A stretch of DNA of 24,304 bases from an uncultured Eubacteriales bacterium (GTDB lineage: Bacteria > Bacillota > Clostridia > Oscillospirales > Butyricicoccaceae). The notes beneath the pieces were generated by a model. It was not told the origin of the DNA, searched no databases, and worked only from the letters and a program-made list of their open reading frames with translations. Positions 8,423 through 14,339 of this stretch are shown piece after piece; the stretch's first letter is position 1; each line of letters opens with the position of its first letter. The DNA is taken from NCBI GenBank assembly GCA_910585875.1, contig CAJUIK010000017.1, positions 6,387 through 30,690 of the forward strand. The letters are read 5' to 3'. A program made the translations under genes and the position numbers.

Positions 8423-9481
8423 ATGTATGATATCGCAATCATCGGATTGGGCCCCGCCGGGTCGGCGCTGGCCCGGCTTCTGGCGGGCAAATACCGCGTG
8501 GCGGCCGTGGACCGGAAGGGCCCGGAGGGCGGCTTTGAAAAGCCCTGCGGCGGCCTGCTGGCGCCGGACGCCCAAAAGGCCTTGGCCCGCCTGGGGCTGA
8601 CGCTGCCCAAATCCCTGTTGGCGGAGCCCCAGATTTTTTCTGTTCGGACCATCGACCTGGCCGCCGGCTTGACTCGCTGGTATCAGCGGTTTTACCTGAA
8701 CTTGGATCGGGCCAAATTCGATCGATGGATGATTCAGCAAATCCCAGCTGGAGTAGACCGGTTTCCAGAGTCCCGCTGCTGCCGGATTGAGCGGATTGAC
8801 GGGGGTTTCCGGGTCTATTATCGCCAGGCCGGTCAGGAAAAACAGCTGGAATGTCGAATTCTCGTGGGAGCGGACGGCGCCAATTCCATCGTCCGGCGGA
8901 CCTTTTTCCCTCAAAAGAAAATCCGCAGCTATGTGGCGGTGCAGCAGTGGTTTCAAGACCAAAACCCCACCCCCTTTTATAGCTGCGTCTTCGATAACAA
9001 GGCCACCGACTGCTATTCCTGGTCCATCAGCAAGGATGGTTATTTCATCTTTGGCGGCGCTTATCCGCCCAAGGACTGCCGGAGGCGCTTTGAGGAGGAG
9101 AAAAAGGCCCTGGAGAGCCGGGGCTTCCGCTTTGGCCCGCCGGTGAAAACCGAAGCCTGTCGAGTGCTGCGGCCCAAGAGCTGGCGGCAGTTCTGTATAG
9201 GGGGAAAAGGCGTCTTTCTGTTGGGCGAAGCGGCGGGCTTTATCAGCCCCAGCTCCCTGGAGGGGGTCAGTTGGGCGCTGAACAGCGCCATGGCCTTGGC
9301 GGAGGCATTGTCTTTGCCGGAGCCCCATCGGTCTTACTCCATGTTTACCCTGGGCCTGCGCCTACGGCTGACGGCCAAACTGTTCAAATGCCCCGCTATG
9401 TATCAGCCGGCTTTGCGGCGGCTTGTTCTGCGTTCCGGCGTCCAGGCCCTGGATCTGCTGGATAGGGAAGAGGGGGAATAG
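8423..9481 (+). CDS. FAD-dependent oxidoreductase, geranylgeranyl-reductase/FixC-like
   Basis: A 352-residue flavoprotein of the PHBH-fold, geranylgeranyl-reductase-like superfamily. It shows the N-terminal dinucleotide motif GLGPAG (8-13), a KPCGG motif (40-44), the second FAD motif VGADGANS (148-155), and the C-terminal GEAAGFISPSSLEG (268-281) that contacts FAD. Substrate and reaction cannot be told from sequence; relatives reduce isoprenoid double bonds or hydroxylate small molecules. The ATG at 8423 starts right before the FAD motif, but its ribosome site is poor. The next gene, a WYL regulator, starts two bases after the stop, so the two are co-transcribed and the regulator may control this enzyme. 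Confidence 0.85.
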   Translation: MYDIAIIGLGPAGSALARLLAGKYRVAAVDRKGPEGGFEKPCGGLLAPDAQKALARLGLTLPKSLLAEPQIFSVRTIDLAAGLTRWYQRFYLNLDRAKFDRWMIQQIPAGVDRFPESRCCRIERIDGGFRVYYRQAGQEKQLECRILVGADGANSIVRRTFFPQKKIRSYVAVQQWFQDQNPTPFYSCVFDNKATDCYSWSISKDGYFIFGGAYPPKDCRRRFEEEKKALESRGFRFGPPVKTEACRVLRPKSWRQFCIGGKGVFLLGEAAGFISPSSLEGVSWALNSAMALAEALSLPEPHRSYSMFTLGLRLRLTAKLFKCPAMYQPALRRLVLRSGVQALDLLDREEGE

Positions 9482-9483
9482 GG

Positions 9484-10746
9484 ATGCGGGGCGACAGGCT
9501 GTTCGCCATCCTCTATCTGCTGGCGGAGCGGAAGAGCATGACGGCCCAGGAGCTGGCGGAAAAGCTGGAGGTTTCCCTCCGCACGGTCTACCGGGATATC
9601 CAGGCCCTCAGCGTCTGGGGCGCCCCCATCCGCACAGAGCCCGGGCCGGGAGGCGGCGTCTCCCTGATGGAGGGCGGCGCTCTGGACAAGGCGCTGCTCA
9701 CCGCCCAGCAGCAGCGCCAAGTGTTGATGGCGCTGGAAAATTTCAGCGTGGCCGGCGGCCAGGGGGAAGAGGTTCTGGATCGGCTGCGCTCTTTTTTCGG
9801 CCAGCCTGAGCAGAGCTGGATTGAGGCGGATTTCTCCTGCTGGGGCGGCGGGTCGGATCGGGGCCTTTTTGAGCTGCTGCGCCAAGCCGTTTTAGAGCGG
9901 CGGGAGATTTCCTTTGATTACTTGGATCGGGAGGGCCGGGCCAGCCGCCGCCGGGTTCGGCCGGCCAAGCTGGTTTTCAAAACCTCCGCCTGGTATGTCC
10001 AGGCTTTTTGTCTGTCCCGCCAGGCTTGGCGGGCTTTCAAAATCCGCCGTATGAGCAACCTGGCCCTGGAAGAGGAGCGGTTCCCGCCGCTTTCGCCGCC
10101 TCCGCTGGAGCCGCCGCCCCAGGCCGTCCCTATGACGACGCTGTGGTTCGCGCCGGAACATTGGAGCCGGGTGCGGGAGGAATTTGAGCCCGGGCAGATC
10201 AGGCGGCTGCCCAGCGGCGGCTTTTTGATCCGAGCCCCGCTGCCGGCGGACGACTGGCTGTCGGGCTATCTGCTGTCCTTCGGCGGCGGCGTCCTGGCCC
10301 TGGATCCGCCCTGCCTGGAAGAACAGATGCTCCAAAAAGCCGCCCGGATTCTGGCCAAGCCGGAAAATTTATCTGAAATTCTTTGCGAAATTGCTGACAT
10401 ACAGCTGTCAGCAATGCCGGCGTATCATATAACCATGGCGCAGGACGCCGGAAAGGAGCAAGACGACATGGAACAGAACAAGAATTATGAGGACATGAAA
10501 TTCTGCCAGAGCTGCGGGATGCCGCTGACCGAGGAGGGCCAGCTGGGAACCAACGCCGACGGCAGCCTGAACCAGGACTATTGCAGCTACTGCTGGAAGC
10601 AAGGCGCTTTTACCTGGCCTGAGGCCACTATGGAGCAGATGATCGACCATTGCGCCCCCATGATGGCCCAGAGCGGCTTCACCGAGGAGGAGGCCCGCCG
10701 CCGGATGGGAGAATGGTTCCCCATGCTGAAACGGTGGAAGCAATAG
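9484..10746 (+). CDS. WYL-domain regulator reading through into a zinc-ribbon protein
   Basis: A 420-residue single frame. Residues 1-60 are a winged helix-turn-helix (RLFAILYLLAERKSMTAQELAEKLEVSLRTVYRDIQAL) and about 127-195 a WYL domain (FDYLDREGRASRRRVRPAKLVFKTSAWYVQAF). A WCX-like domain extends to about 295. This is a YafY-type transcription factor, a family of about 300 residues. The frame then crosses about 30 linker residues into a zinc ribbon with C341/C344 and C367/C370 (FCQSCGMP ... YCSYCWKQ). The linker DNA holds a perfect operator-like dyad, a promoter and a ribosome site for an internal ATG at 10468, so the 'fusion' is probably a regulator gene that lost its stop codon, or a sequencing/assembly effect. 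It starts two bases after the FAD oxidoreductase gene. Confidence 0.85.
   Translation: MRGDRLFAILYLLAERKSMTAQELAEKLEVSLRTVYRDIQALSVWGAPIRTEPGPGGGVSLMEGGALDKALLTAQQQRQVLMALENFSVAGGQGEEVLDRLRSFFGQPEQSWIEADFSCWGGGSDRGLFELLRQAVLERREISFDYLDREGRASRRRVRPAKLVFKTSAWYVQAFCLSRQAWRAFKIRRMSNLALEEERFPPLSPPPLEPPPQAVPMTTLWFAPEHWSRVREEFEPGQIRRLPSGGFLIRAPLPADDWLSGYLLSFGGGVLALDPPCLEEQMLQKAARILAKPENLSEILCEIADIQLSAMPAYHITMAQDAGKEQDDMEQNKNYEDMKFCQSCGMPLTEEGQLGTNADGSLNQDYCSYCWKQGAFTWPEATMEQMIDHCAPMMAQSGFTEEEARRRMGEWFPMLKRWKQ
10391..10414. promoter_or_regulatory. Operator-like perfect dyad inside the WYL/zinc-ribbon frame
   Basis: TTGCTGACA-N6-TGTCAGCAA, a perfect 9-bp inverted repeat with a six-base centre, itself containing ACAGCTGT. 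Its right arm overlaps the -35 of the zinc-ribbon promoter, an ideal place for a repressor. The WYL regulator encoded just upstream is the obvious candidate ligand; this is inference. Confidence 0.7.
10405..10433 (+). promoter_or_regulatory. Promoter for the zinc-ribbon gene
   Basis: CTGTCA (10405-10410), a 17-base spacer, TATAAC (10428-10433). Transcription would start near 10440, leaving a 28-base leader with AAAGGAG ahead of the ATG at 10468. Confidence 0.6.
10468..10746 (+). CDS. Zinc-ribbon domain protein (internal start, in frame with the regulator)
   Basis: A 92-residue product if translation begins at the ATG at 10468, nine bases after GGAG and downstream of its own promoter. The two Cys-x2-Cys knuckles (FCQSCGMPL and YCSYCWKQGAF) with the GTNADGSLNQDYC core match the putative zinc-ribbon family (PF12674-like) found in many Clostridia as a stand-alone protein. 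The C-terminal half (TMEQMIDHCAPMMAQSGFTEEEARRRMGEWFPMLKRWKQ) is helical and usual for the family. Its function is unknown. It shares frame and stop with the upstream regulator, so cells may make the long fusion, the short protein, or both. It ends at a strong terminator. Confidence 0.65.
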   Translation: MEQNKNYEDMKFCQSCGMPLTEEGQLGTNADGSLNQDYCSYCWKQGAFTWPEATMEQMIDHCAPMMAQSGFTEEEARRRMGEWFPMLKRWKQ

Positions 10747-10750
10747 AGCG

Positions 10751-10782
10751 AAAAACGCCCGATCTTTGCGATCGGGCGTTTT
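10751..10782 (+). terminator. Intrinsic terminator after the zinc-ribbon gene
   Basis: AAAACGCCCGATC and GATCGGGCGTTTT form a perfect 13-bp stem with a five-base loop. Confidence 0.93.
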
Positions 10783-10886
10783 GATGTATGGCGCACGATT
10801 CAAATCAATAGCCCATATGCGAGGACAATGGCATCATATAAGGTGGAGACAGCGTCAATCTGAAAAGGGGGCAAAACGCGGGAGTG

Positions 10887-10915
10887 TTGACAGAGGCGGC
10901 GAAAAATGTTAAAAT
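10887..10915 (+). promoter_or_regulatory. Strong sigma-A-type promoter for the 128-residue membrane protein
   Basis: Perfect -35 TTGACA (10887-10892), a 17-base spacer, -10 TAAAAT (10910-10915). It implies a leader of about 125 bases before the TTG start at 11046. Confidence 0.8.
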
Positions 10916-10923
10916 TTTGTTTA

Positions 10924-10940
10924 TGACAAAGTGGTTGTCA
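10924..10940. promoter_or_regulatory. Inverted repeat at the transcription start, possible operator
   Basis: TGACAA-AGTGG-TTGTCA, a perfect 6-bp dyad with a five-base centre, placed from about +3 to +19 relative to the predicted start of the promoter at 10887. This is a typical repressor position; the binding protein is unknown. Confidence 0.5.
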
Positions 10941-11045
10941 GCCTTCAAATCCGTCTCTTGAAGCTGGCGATGGGATGACAGGGAGGCGGCCTCATCGGCT
11001 GCATATAGGCTGTTGGGGCAGGATTTTGCGGGAGGGGGAGAGAAT

Positions 11046-11432
11046 TTGAACAAATCAAAACAGGCCTGCCGTTGGTATATCGGGTTGTTTCTGCTCAGCG
11101 TCGTTCTTGTTTTGGTTGACGCGCCGCTTTCTCTGGAAGTAAAGCGATATGTCAGCCGAACGTATCTGGCGTATTTGCACGCTTTGTATTTGACGGGCGT
11201 ATTTTCTCTGTTCACCGCGCTTCTGTTGTGCAAAAACCATGTCGGCGCGGCTGTAAAATCAAAAGCGCTCAACAGCGTTTGTTTGGCGGTCAGCTTGCTT
11301 TTGTTGGCGGCGGTCTGGCTTCCGATCCCAGTATTTCCAGGGCTGCCGGGCTCCAACAGTCTGCAGTTATCCGTCATGTTGGCGACGAGCTGCGCCGTCG
11401 ATTTGATTGATTCCTTCCGACAGAAAAAATAA
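11046..11432 (+). CDS. Unknown small membrane protein (128 aa)
   Basis: A hydrophobic protein with three or four membrane spans, near residues 11-27, 37-60, 76-92 and a weaker one at about 105-118, and a basic C-terminal tail (DSFRQKK). I chose the TTG at 11046, behind a purine-rich GGAGGGGGAG, because the open frame upstream to 11013 starts within that ribosome site. No family was recognised. It has its own strong promoter and long leader and ends at a terminator shared with the convergent gene at 11475-11786, so it is a stand-alone unit. Confidence 0.7.
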   Translation: MNKSKQACRWYIGLFLLSVVLVLVDAPLSLEVKRYVSRTYLAYLHALYLTGVFSLFTALLLCKNHVGAAVKSKALNSVCLAVSLLLLAAVWLPIPVFPGLPGSNSLQLSVMLATSCAVDLIDSFRQKK

Positions 11433-11434
11433 GG

Positions 11435-11471
11435 AAAGACCGCTGGGAACAAAACGTTCCCGGCGGTCTTT
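11435..11471. terminator. Bidirectional terminator between two convergent membrane-protein genes
   Basis: AAAGACCGC/GCGGTCTTT with inner GGGAAC/GTTCCC, one mismatch between the two helices and a five-base loop. It lies between convergent genes and has A/T tracts on both sides. Confidence 0.85.
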
Positions 11472-11474
11472 GAT

Positions 11475-11786
11475 TTAGGAATGGGTTCGTTTTTCGAGAA
11501 TCCGCCGATCCAGAAAGCGGCCCAGGGCATACAGGACAAAGGGATGAAGAAAGGGAAGCAGATATTGAATGGCAATGTCAGAAGAGAGCTGCATGAGCAG
11601 CGCCAGCGACACTGGGTTCAAAAAGACAGAGAGATGGCAGACGGAAACGAAAGCGGAGTGGTTAGAGCAGAGATCAAAGGGATAAATCCAGGAGATAAGG
11701 CAGGCGACCGCGCCCCATAGCGTCAGCCATAAGGAAAAGGACCGGATCCCCCGGCCGCCGAACAGGCGAAGGTTTTTCAGTTTCAT
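11475..11786 (-). CDS. Unknown small membrane protein (103 aa)
   Basis: A short protein with a basic start (MKLKNLRLFGGRG) and hydrophobic segments near residues 16-35, 45-65 and 74-90, ending in a basic tail (FLDRRILEKRTHS). It has no recognised family and is not obviously related to the convergent 128-residue protein. The ATG at 11786 is seven bases after AGAGG on the minus strand; the frame upstream of it runs into GC-rich intergenic DNA and was not used. It is a single gene with no clear promoter. Confidence 0.65.
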   Translation of the reverse strand: MKLKNLRLFGGRGIRSFSLWLTLWGAVACLISWIYPFDLCSNHSAFVSVCHLSVFLNPVSLALLMQLSSDIAIQYLLPFLHPFVLYALGRFLDRRILEKRTHS

Positions 11787-11934
11787 CGTGCGCCCTCTTT
11801 TGTATAAGATAAGGCCGCGGCATAGGCAAGCCCTCGGGGGGCGGGCGGCCAAAGGATGGCGGGGGGAGTTCCTTCGCCCAATGCCCCGGCTCCGGGCAAC
11901 GGGGCGCATGAATCCTCCAAGCCGAAACGGAGTA

Positions 11935-12037
11935 TGGCCGTCAGGCCGCCCCGACCCGCAGCAAAGGCCGAGGGCGCCATTACCCAGGGGAAAAGAGTCC
12001 GCCCAGCCCCGTAGTTTGGCCGTCGGGCCGCCCCGAC
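11935..12037. repeat. Pair of 21-base GC-rich direct repeats in a structured intergenic region
   Basis: The unit TGGCCGTCRGGCCGCCCCGAC occurs at 11935-11955 and again at 12017-12037 with one difference (A or G at position 9). The second copy folds as GTCGGG-CCGC-CCCGAC. The surrounding 11787-12036 region is very GC-rich and holds further short hairpins but no gene that I can support. It resembles a REP-like or other dispersed intergenic element; copies elsewhere in the genome cannot be checked here. Confidence 0.55.
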
Positions 12038-12891
12038 TAAAAGGTTTGGGTGCGGGTTTCCTCGTTGAACCATTGGGCGTAAGCCTCTTGCAGACGCCGG
12101 ACCAGCTCGCCGGCCTTGCCGCCCACCGGCTTGCCGTCGATGTGGCTGACTTTGTTGCACAGAGCGCCGGAATTGGTCACCAAGACCTCGTCGGCGTCAA
12201 ACAGCTGGTCCAGGGTAATCGCCTCTTCTTTTACCGGGATTCCCAGCTTGTTTGCCAGCTGAATCAGGTGCTTGCGGGTGATGCCGGGCAAAATCCAGTT
12301 ATCCGCCGGGGGAGAACACAAGGCGCCGTCTTTGATCATCATGATATTGCTGTGGAAACCCTCCGTCACCAGATTTCCCCGATGGTAGACGACTTCGTCC
12401 ACCCCGTTTTCCTGGGCCAGCTGGGCTGTGAGCACATTGGGAAGCAAGTTCAGCGTCTTGACGTTCAGCATATGATGGCGGATGTCCTCGGCGGTCATCA
12501 GGGTCAGGATCTGCTCCGGCGGGGTCATCTGGCAAGGGGAGATGTAGATCAGCAGGTTGGCCGAGGTTCCCTCCGGCGGGAAGGCGTGGCCCCGAAGGGC
12601 GCAGCCCCGGGTGGTCTGCCAATAGACCATGTGACAGTCGCCCTCTACCTGGGCGCACAAATCGCAGATCAGCCGGCGCAGCTCCGCCTTGCTCATGGCG
12701 AAGGGGATGCGCACAGCCTGAAAGCTGTTGAAAAAGCGGTCGATGTGGTCGTCGATGGCGAAGGGAACGCCGCCGGCGGCGGTGGTAGCGTCGTAAACGC
12801 CGTCGCCAAAATACAGGCCCCTGTCGGTAAAAGGCACAGTCAGCTGGTCGATAGGGCCGGTTTTGCCGTTGTAATAGCCGATGCTTTGCAT
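12037..12891 (-). CDS. dat: D-amino-acid aminotransferase (class IV PLP enzyme)
   Basis: A 284-residue fold-type IV transaminase, probably making D-glutamate and D-alanine by amino transfer between D-amino acids and 2-oxo acids. Counting from the ATG at 12891, the PLP lysine is K145 in NVKTLNLLPNV and the conserved glutamate is E177 in LVTEGFHSN. Both fall at the same numbers as in the Bacillus D-amino-acid transaminase. DRGLYFGDGVYD near 23-34 is also family-typical. Branched-chain aminotransferase or aminodeoxychorismate lyase are less likely alternatives. The ATG has GAGG eight bases upstream; a TTG two codons earlier is too close to that site. It lies 27 bases downstream of the LCP gene in the same operon, a sensible cell-wall pairing. 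Confidence 0.85.
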   Translation of the reverse strand: MQSIGYYNGKTGPIDQLTVPFTDRGLYFGDGVYDATTAAGGVPFAIDDHIDRFFNSFQAVRIPFAMSKAELRRLICDLCAQVEGDCHMVYWQTTRGCALRGHAFPPEGTSANLLIYISPCQMTPPEQILTLMTAEDIRHHMLNVKTLNLLPNVLTAQLAQENGVDEVVYHRGNLVTEGFHSNIMMIKDGALCSPPADNWILPGITRKHLIQLANKLGIPVKEEAITLDQLFDADEVLVTNSGALCNKVSHIDGKPVGGKAGELVRRLQEAYAQWFNEETRTQTF

Positions 12892-12918
12892 AATCAATTC
12901 CTCATTTCTTGTGTTGTC

Positions 12919-13929
12919 TCAGGGTTGGTTTTCCGCGGCTTTTTGGTCTTCGATGGAGATGTCGTCATAGATGAATTTATGCAACCTGTCCACCGCCAGG
13001 TCGTCGCTGTAAGCCACGACGGAAAGACCGCTGGAGGTGGTTTTGTTGGACCAATCCCCCTCGCAGGGGAAAGTGGCCCGCTGGATCTGGGGCCGGCCGT
13101 GGCTCAGGACTTGGGCGGCCAGGCCCAGCAGCTCCGGGGCGCTCATGCTGGTCTCCACCATGGGCATCAGCCGGGCCGCCAGCGCGGGGTATTTCAGGGC
13201 GTTCATATCCAGGGCCTTTTGCAGCATCTTCTCCAGAATCTCCTGCTGACGGCCGGTCCGGGCGCCGTCGCCGCCGGTGGAGCCCTTGCGGATGCGGCCA
13301 TAGGCCACGGCCTGAGGGCCGTTGAGGGTTTGCAGGCCCGGGGCGGTGAATTTATAATCGTCCCAGATCAGGTCGTTGAGCACACAGTATTCCCACAGGG
13401 CCTTGTTGGCCTCCTTCATCTCGTCCTCAGAAACCTCCAGCTCCACGCCGCCCACAGCGTCCACAATGTCCGCCATTTGGTTGAAATTCACCGTGGCGTA
13501 TTCCCGGATATCCATCTGGAAATTCTGGTTGATGGTCTTCACTGCCAGCTCCGGGCCGCCATAGGCGTAGGCGTGGCACAGCTTGGTCTGGCCGTGGCCG
13601 TCGATGGCCACATAGGAATCTCTCATCAGGGAAGACAGCTTGATACAGCCCCGCCTGGAATCCACAGAAAGGATCATCATGGCGTCGGAGCGGGAGCCCT
13701 CGCCGGCCCGGGAATCCACGCCGAAAAGGGCGATGTTGGTCACTTTGTCCGCGTATTGCTGGGATACGGCGGAGACGTCCAAATTCTCTTCGTCGATGGG
13801 GTTGTATTCATAGGAGCCCAGCACCCGCCAGGCATAGAATGCGCCGCCTCCCAGACCCAGAAAAATCAGCAGCCAGCAAAACAGAAAATGGCCGCAGCCC
13901 CGGCGGCGTCTACGCTTTTTCTTCGCCAT
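12919..13929 (-). CDS. LytR-CpsA-Psr (LCP) family cell-wall glycopolymer ligase
   Basis: A 336-residue membrane-anchored protein that would transfer undecaprenyl-linked glycopolymers, such as teichoic acid or capsule, to peptidoglycan on the outside of the membrane. A highly basic N-terminus (MAKKKRRRRRG) precedes one membrane span (about 14-36). The LCP domain follows, with NIALFGVDSR, the SDAMMILSVD strand, IKLSSLMRDSYVAIDG carrying the catalytic arginine, NFNQMADIVDAVGGVEL, and the late AYGRIRKGSTGGDGARTGRQQEIL signature with its two key arginines. The ATG at 13929 is downstream of AAGGAGG with a somewhat long spacing of 12. It is first in an operon with the D-amino-acid aminotransferase. 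Confidence 0.93.
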   Translation of the reverse strand: MAKKKRRRRRGCGHFLFCWLLIFLGLGGGAFYAWRVLGSYEYNPIDEENLDVSAVSQQYADKVTNIALFGVDSRAGEGSRSDAMMILSVDSRRGCIKLSSLMRDSYVAIDGHGQTKLCHAYAYGGPELAVKTINQNFQMDIREYATVNFNQMADIVDAVGGVELEVSEDEMKEANKALWEYCVLNDLIWDDYKFTAPGLQTLNGPQAVAYGRIRKGSTGGDGARTGRQQEILEKMLQKALDMNALKYPALAARLMPMVETSMSAPELLGLAAQVLSHGRPQIQRATFPCEGDWSNKTTSSGLSVVAYSDDLAVDRLHKFIYDDISIEDQKAAENQP

Positions 13930-14238
13930 ATTGAAAGAGAGCCTCCTTAAAATTCGGGCAAATGAAAGGGTTTTCCCAGTGATTTCTGATTTTGGTTTCT
14001 TGTTTTTAGACGCGCCGCCCCTTGTTTTTGGCGAAGCGCCGGCGAAAAAAGGCGGGACGGGCTCCGGGCCCTTGTCCGGCCAAGCCGGCGGGGCGCCTCC
14101 CTCCGCAAAAACCAACGCGGCGCTAAGTTTATTATACAGAAAAAACGCGCCAAAAGGGAGCGGTTTTTGAATATTTGAAAAAGTTTAACATTTGCCCCCC
14201 TTTTGTCCGAGACAAGCGGGTTTTTTCCCTTTTTTCGG
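13930..14238. other. Intergenic region between the LCP gene and metG
   Basis: It contains the LCP ribosome site near 13945. A GC-rich stretch (about 14010-14110) has small hairpins such as CCGGC-CAA-GCCGG at 14076-14088. There is also a minus-strand TATAAT at 14136-14131 that could be the LCP -10 but lacks a good -35. No gene is supported. If that -10 is used, the LCP mRNA has a structured leader of nearly 200 bases. Confidence 0.4.
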
Positions 14239-14267
14239 TTGTTTTTTTCCTTTGAAAATGGTATCAT
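14239..14267 (+). promoter_or_regulatory. Sigma-A-type promoter for metG-tatD-rSAM
   Basis: TTGTTT (14239-14244), a 17-base spacer, TATCAT (14262-14267). The 65-base leader contains a small hairpin (CGAGGC at 14278-14283 with GCCTCG at 14292-14297); it is too short for a T-box. Confidence 0.72.
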
Positions 14268-14339
14268 AAAAACCAAGCGAGGCCAGGACGAGCCTCGGTT
14301 TGACGAATTTTCCAGCTCCAAAGGAAGGAATAGAGAGAT

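Noticed and set aside
6944..9328. Very long minus-strand open frame across pepT and the FAD gene
   Set aside because: It is antisense to two well-identified genes, has no ribosome site, and its peptide is the low-complexity type expected opposite GC-rich coding DNA.
11801..11829. Minus-strand promoter TTGCCT-17-TATACA for the 103-residue membrane protein
   Set aside because: Its predicted start would fall at the ribosome binding site, leaving no usable leader, and both boxes match only 4 of 6 positions.
14268..14339. T-box riboswitch ahead of metG
   Set aside because: The leader is only about 65 bases, has one small hairpin, and lacks the T-box consensus and a terminator/antiterminator pair.
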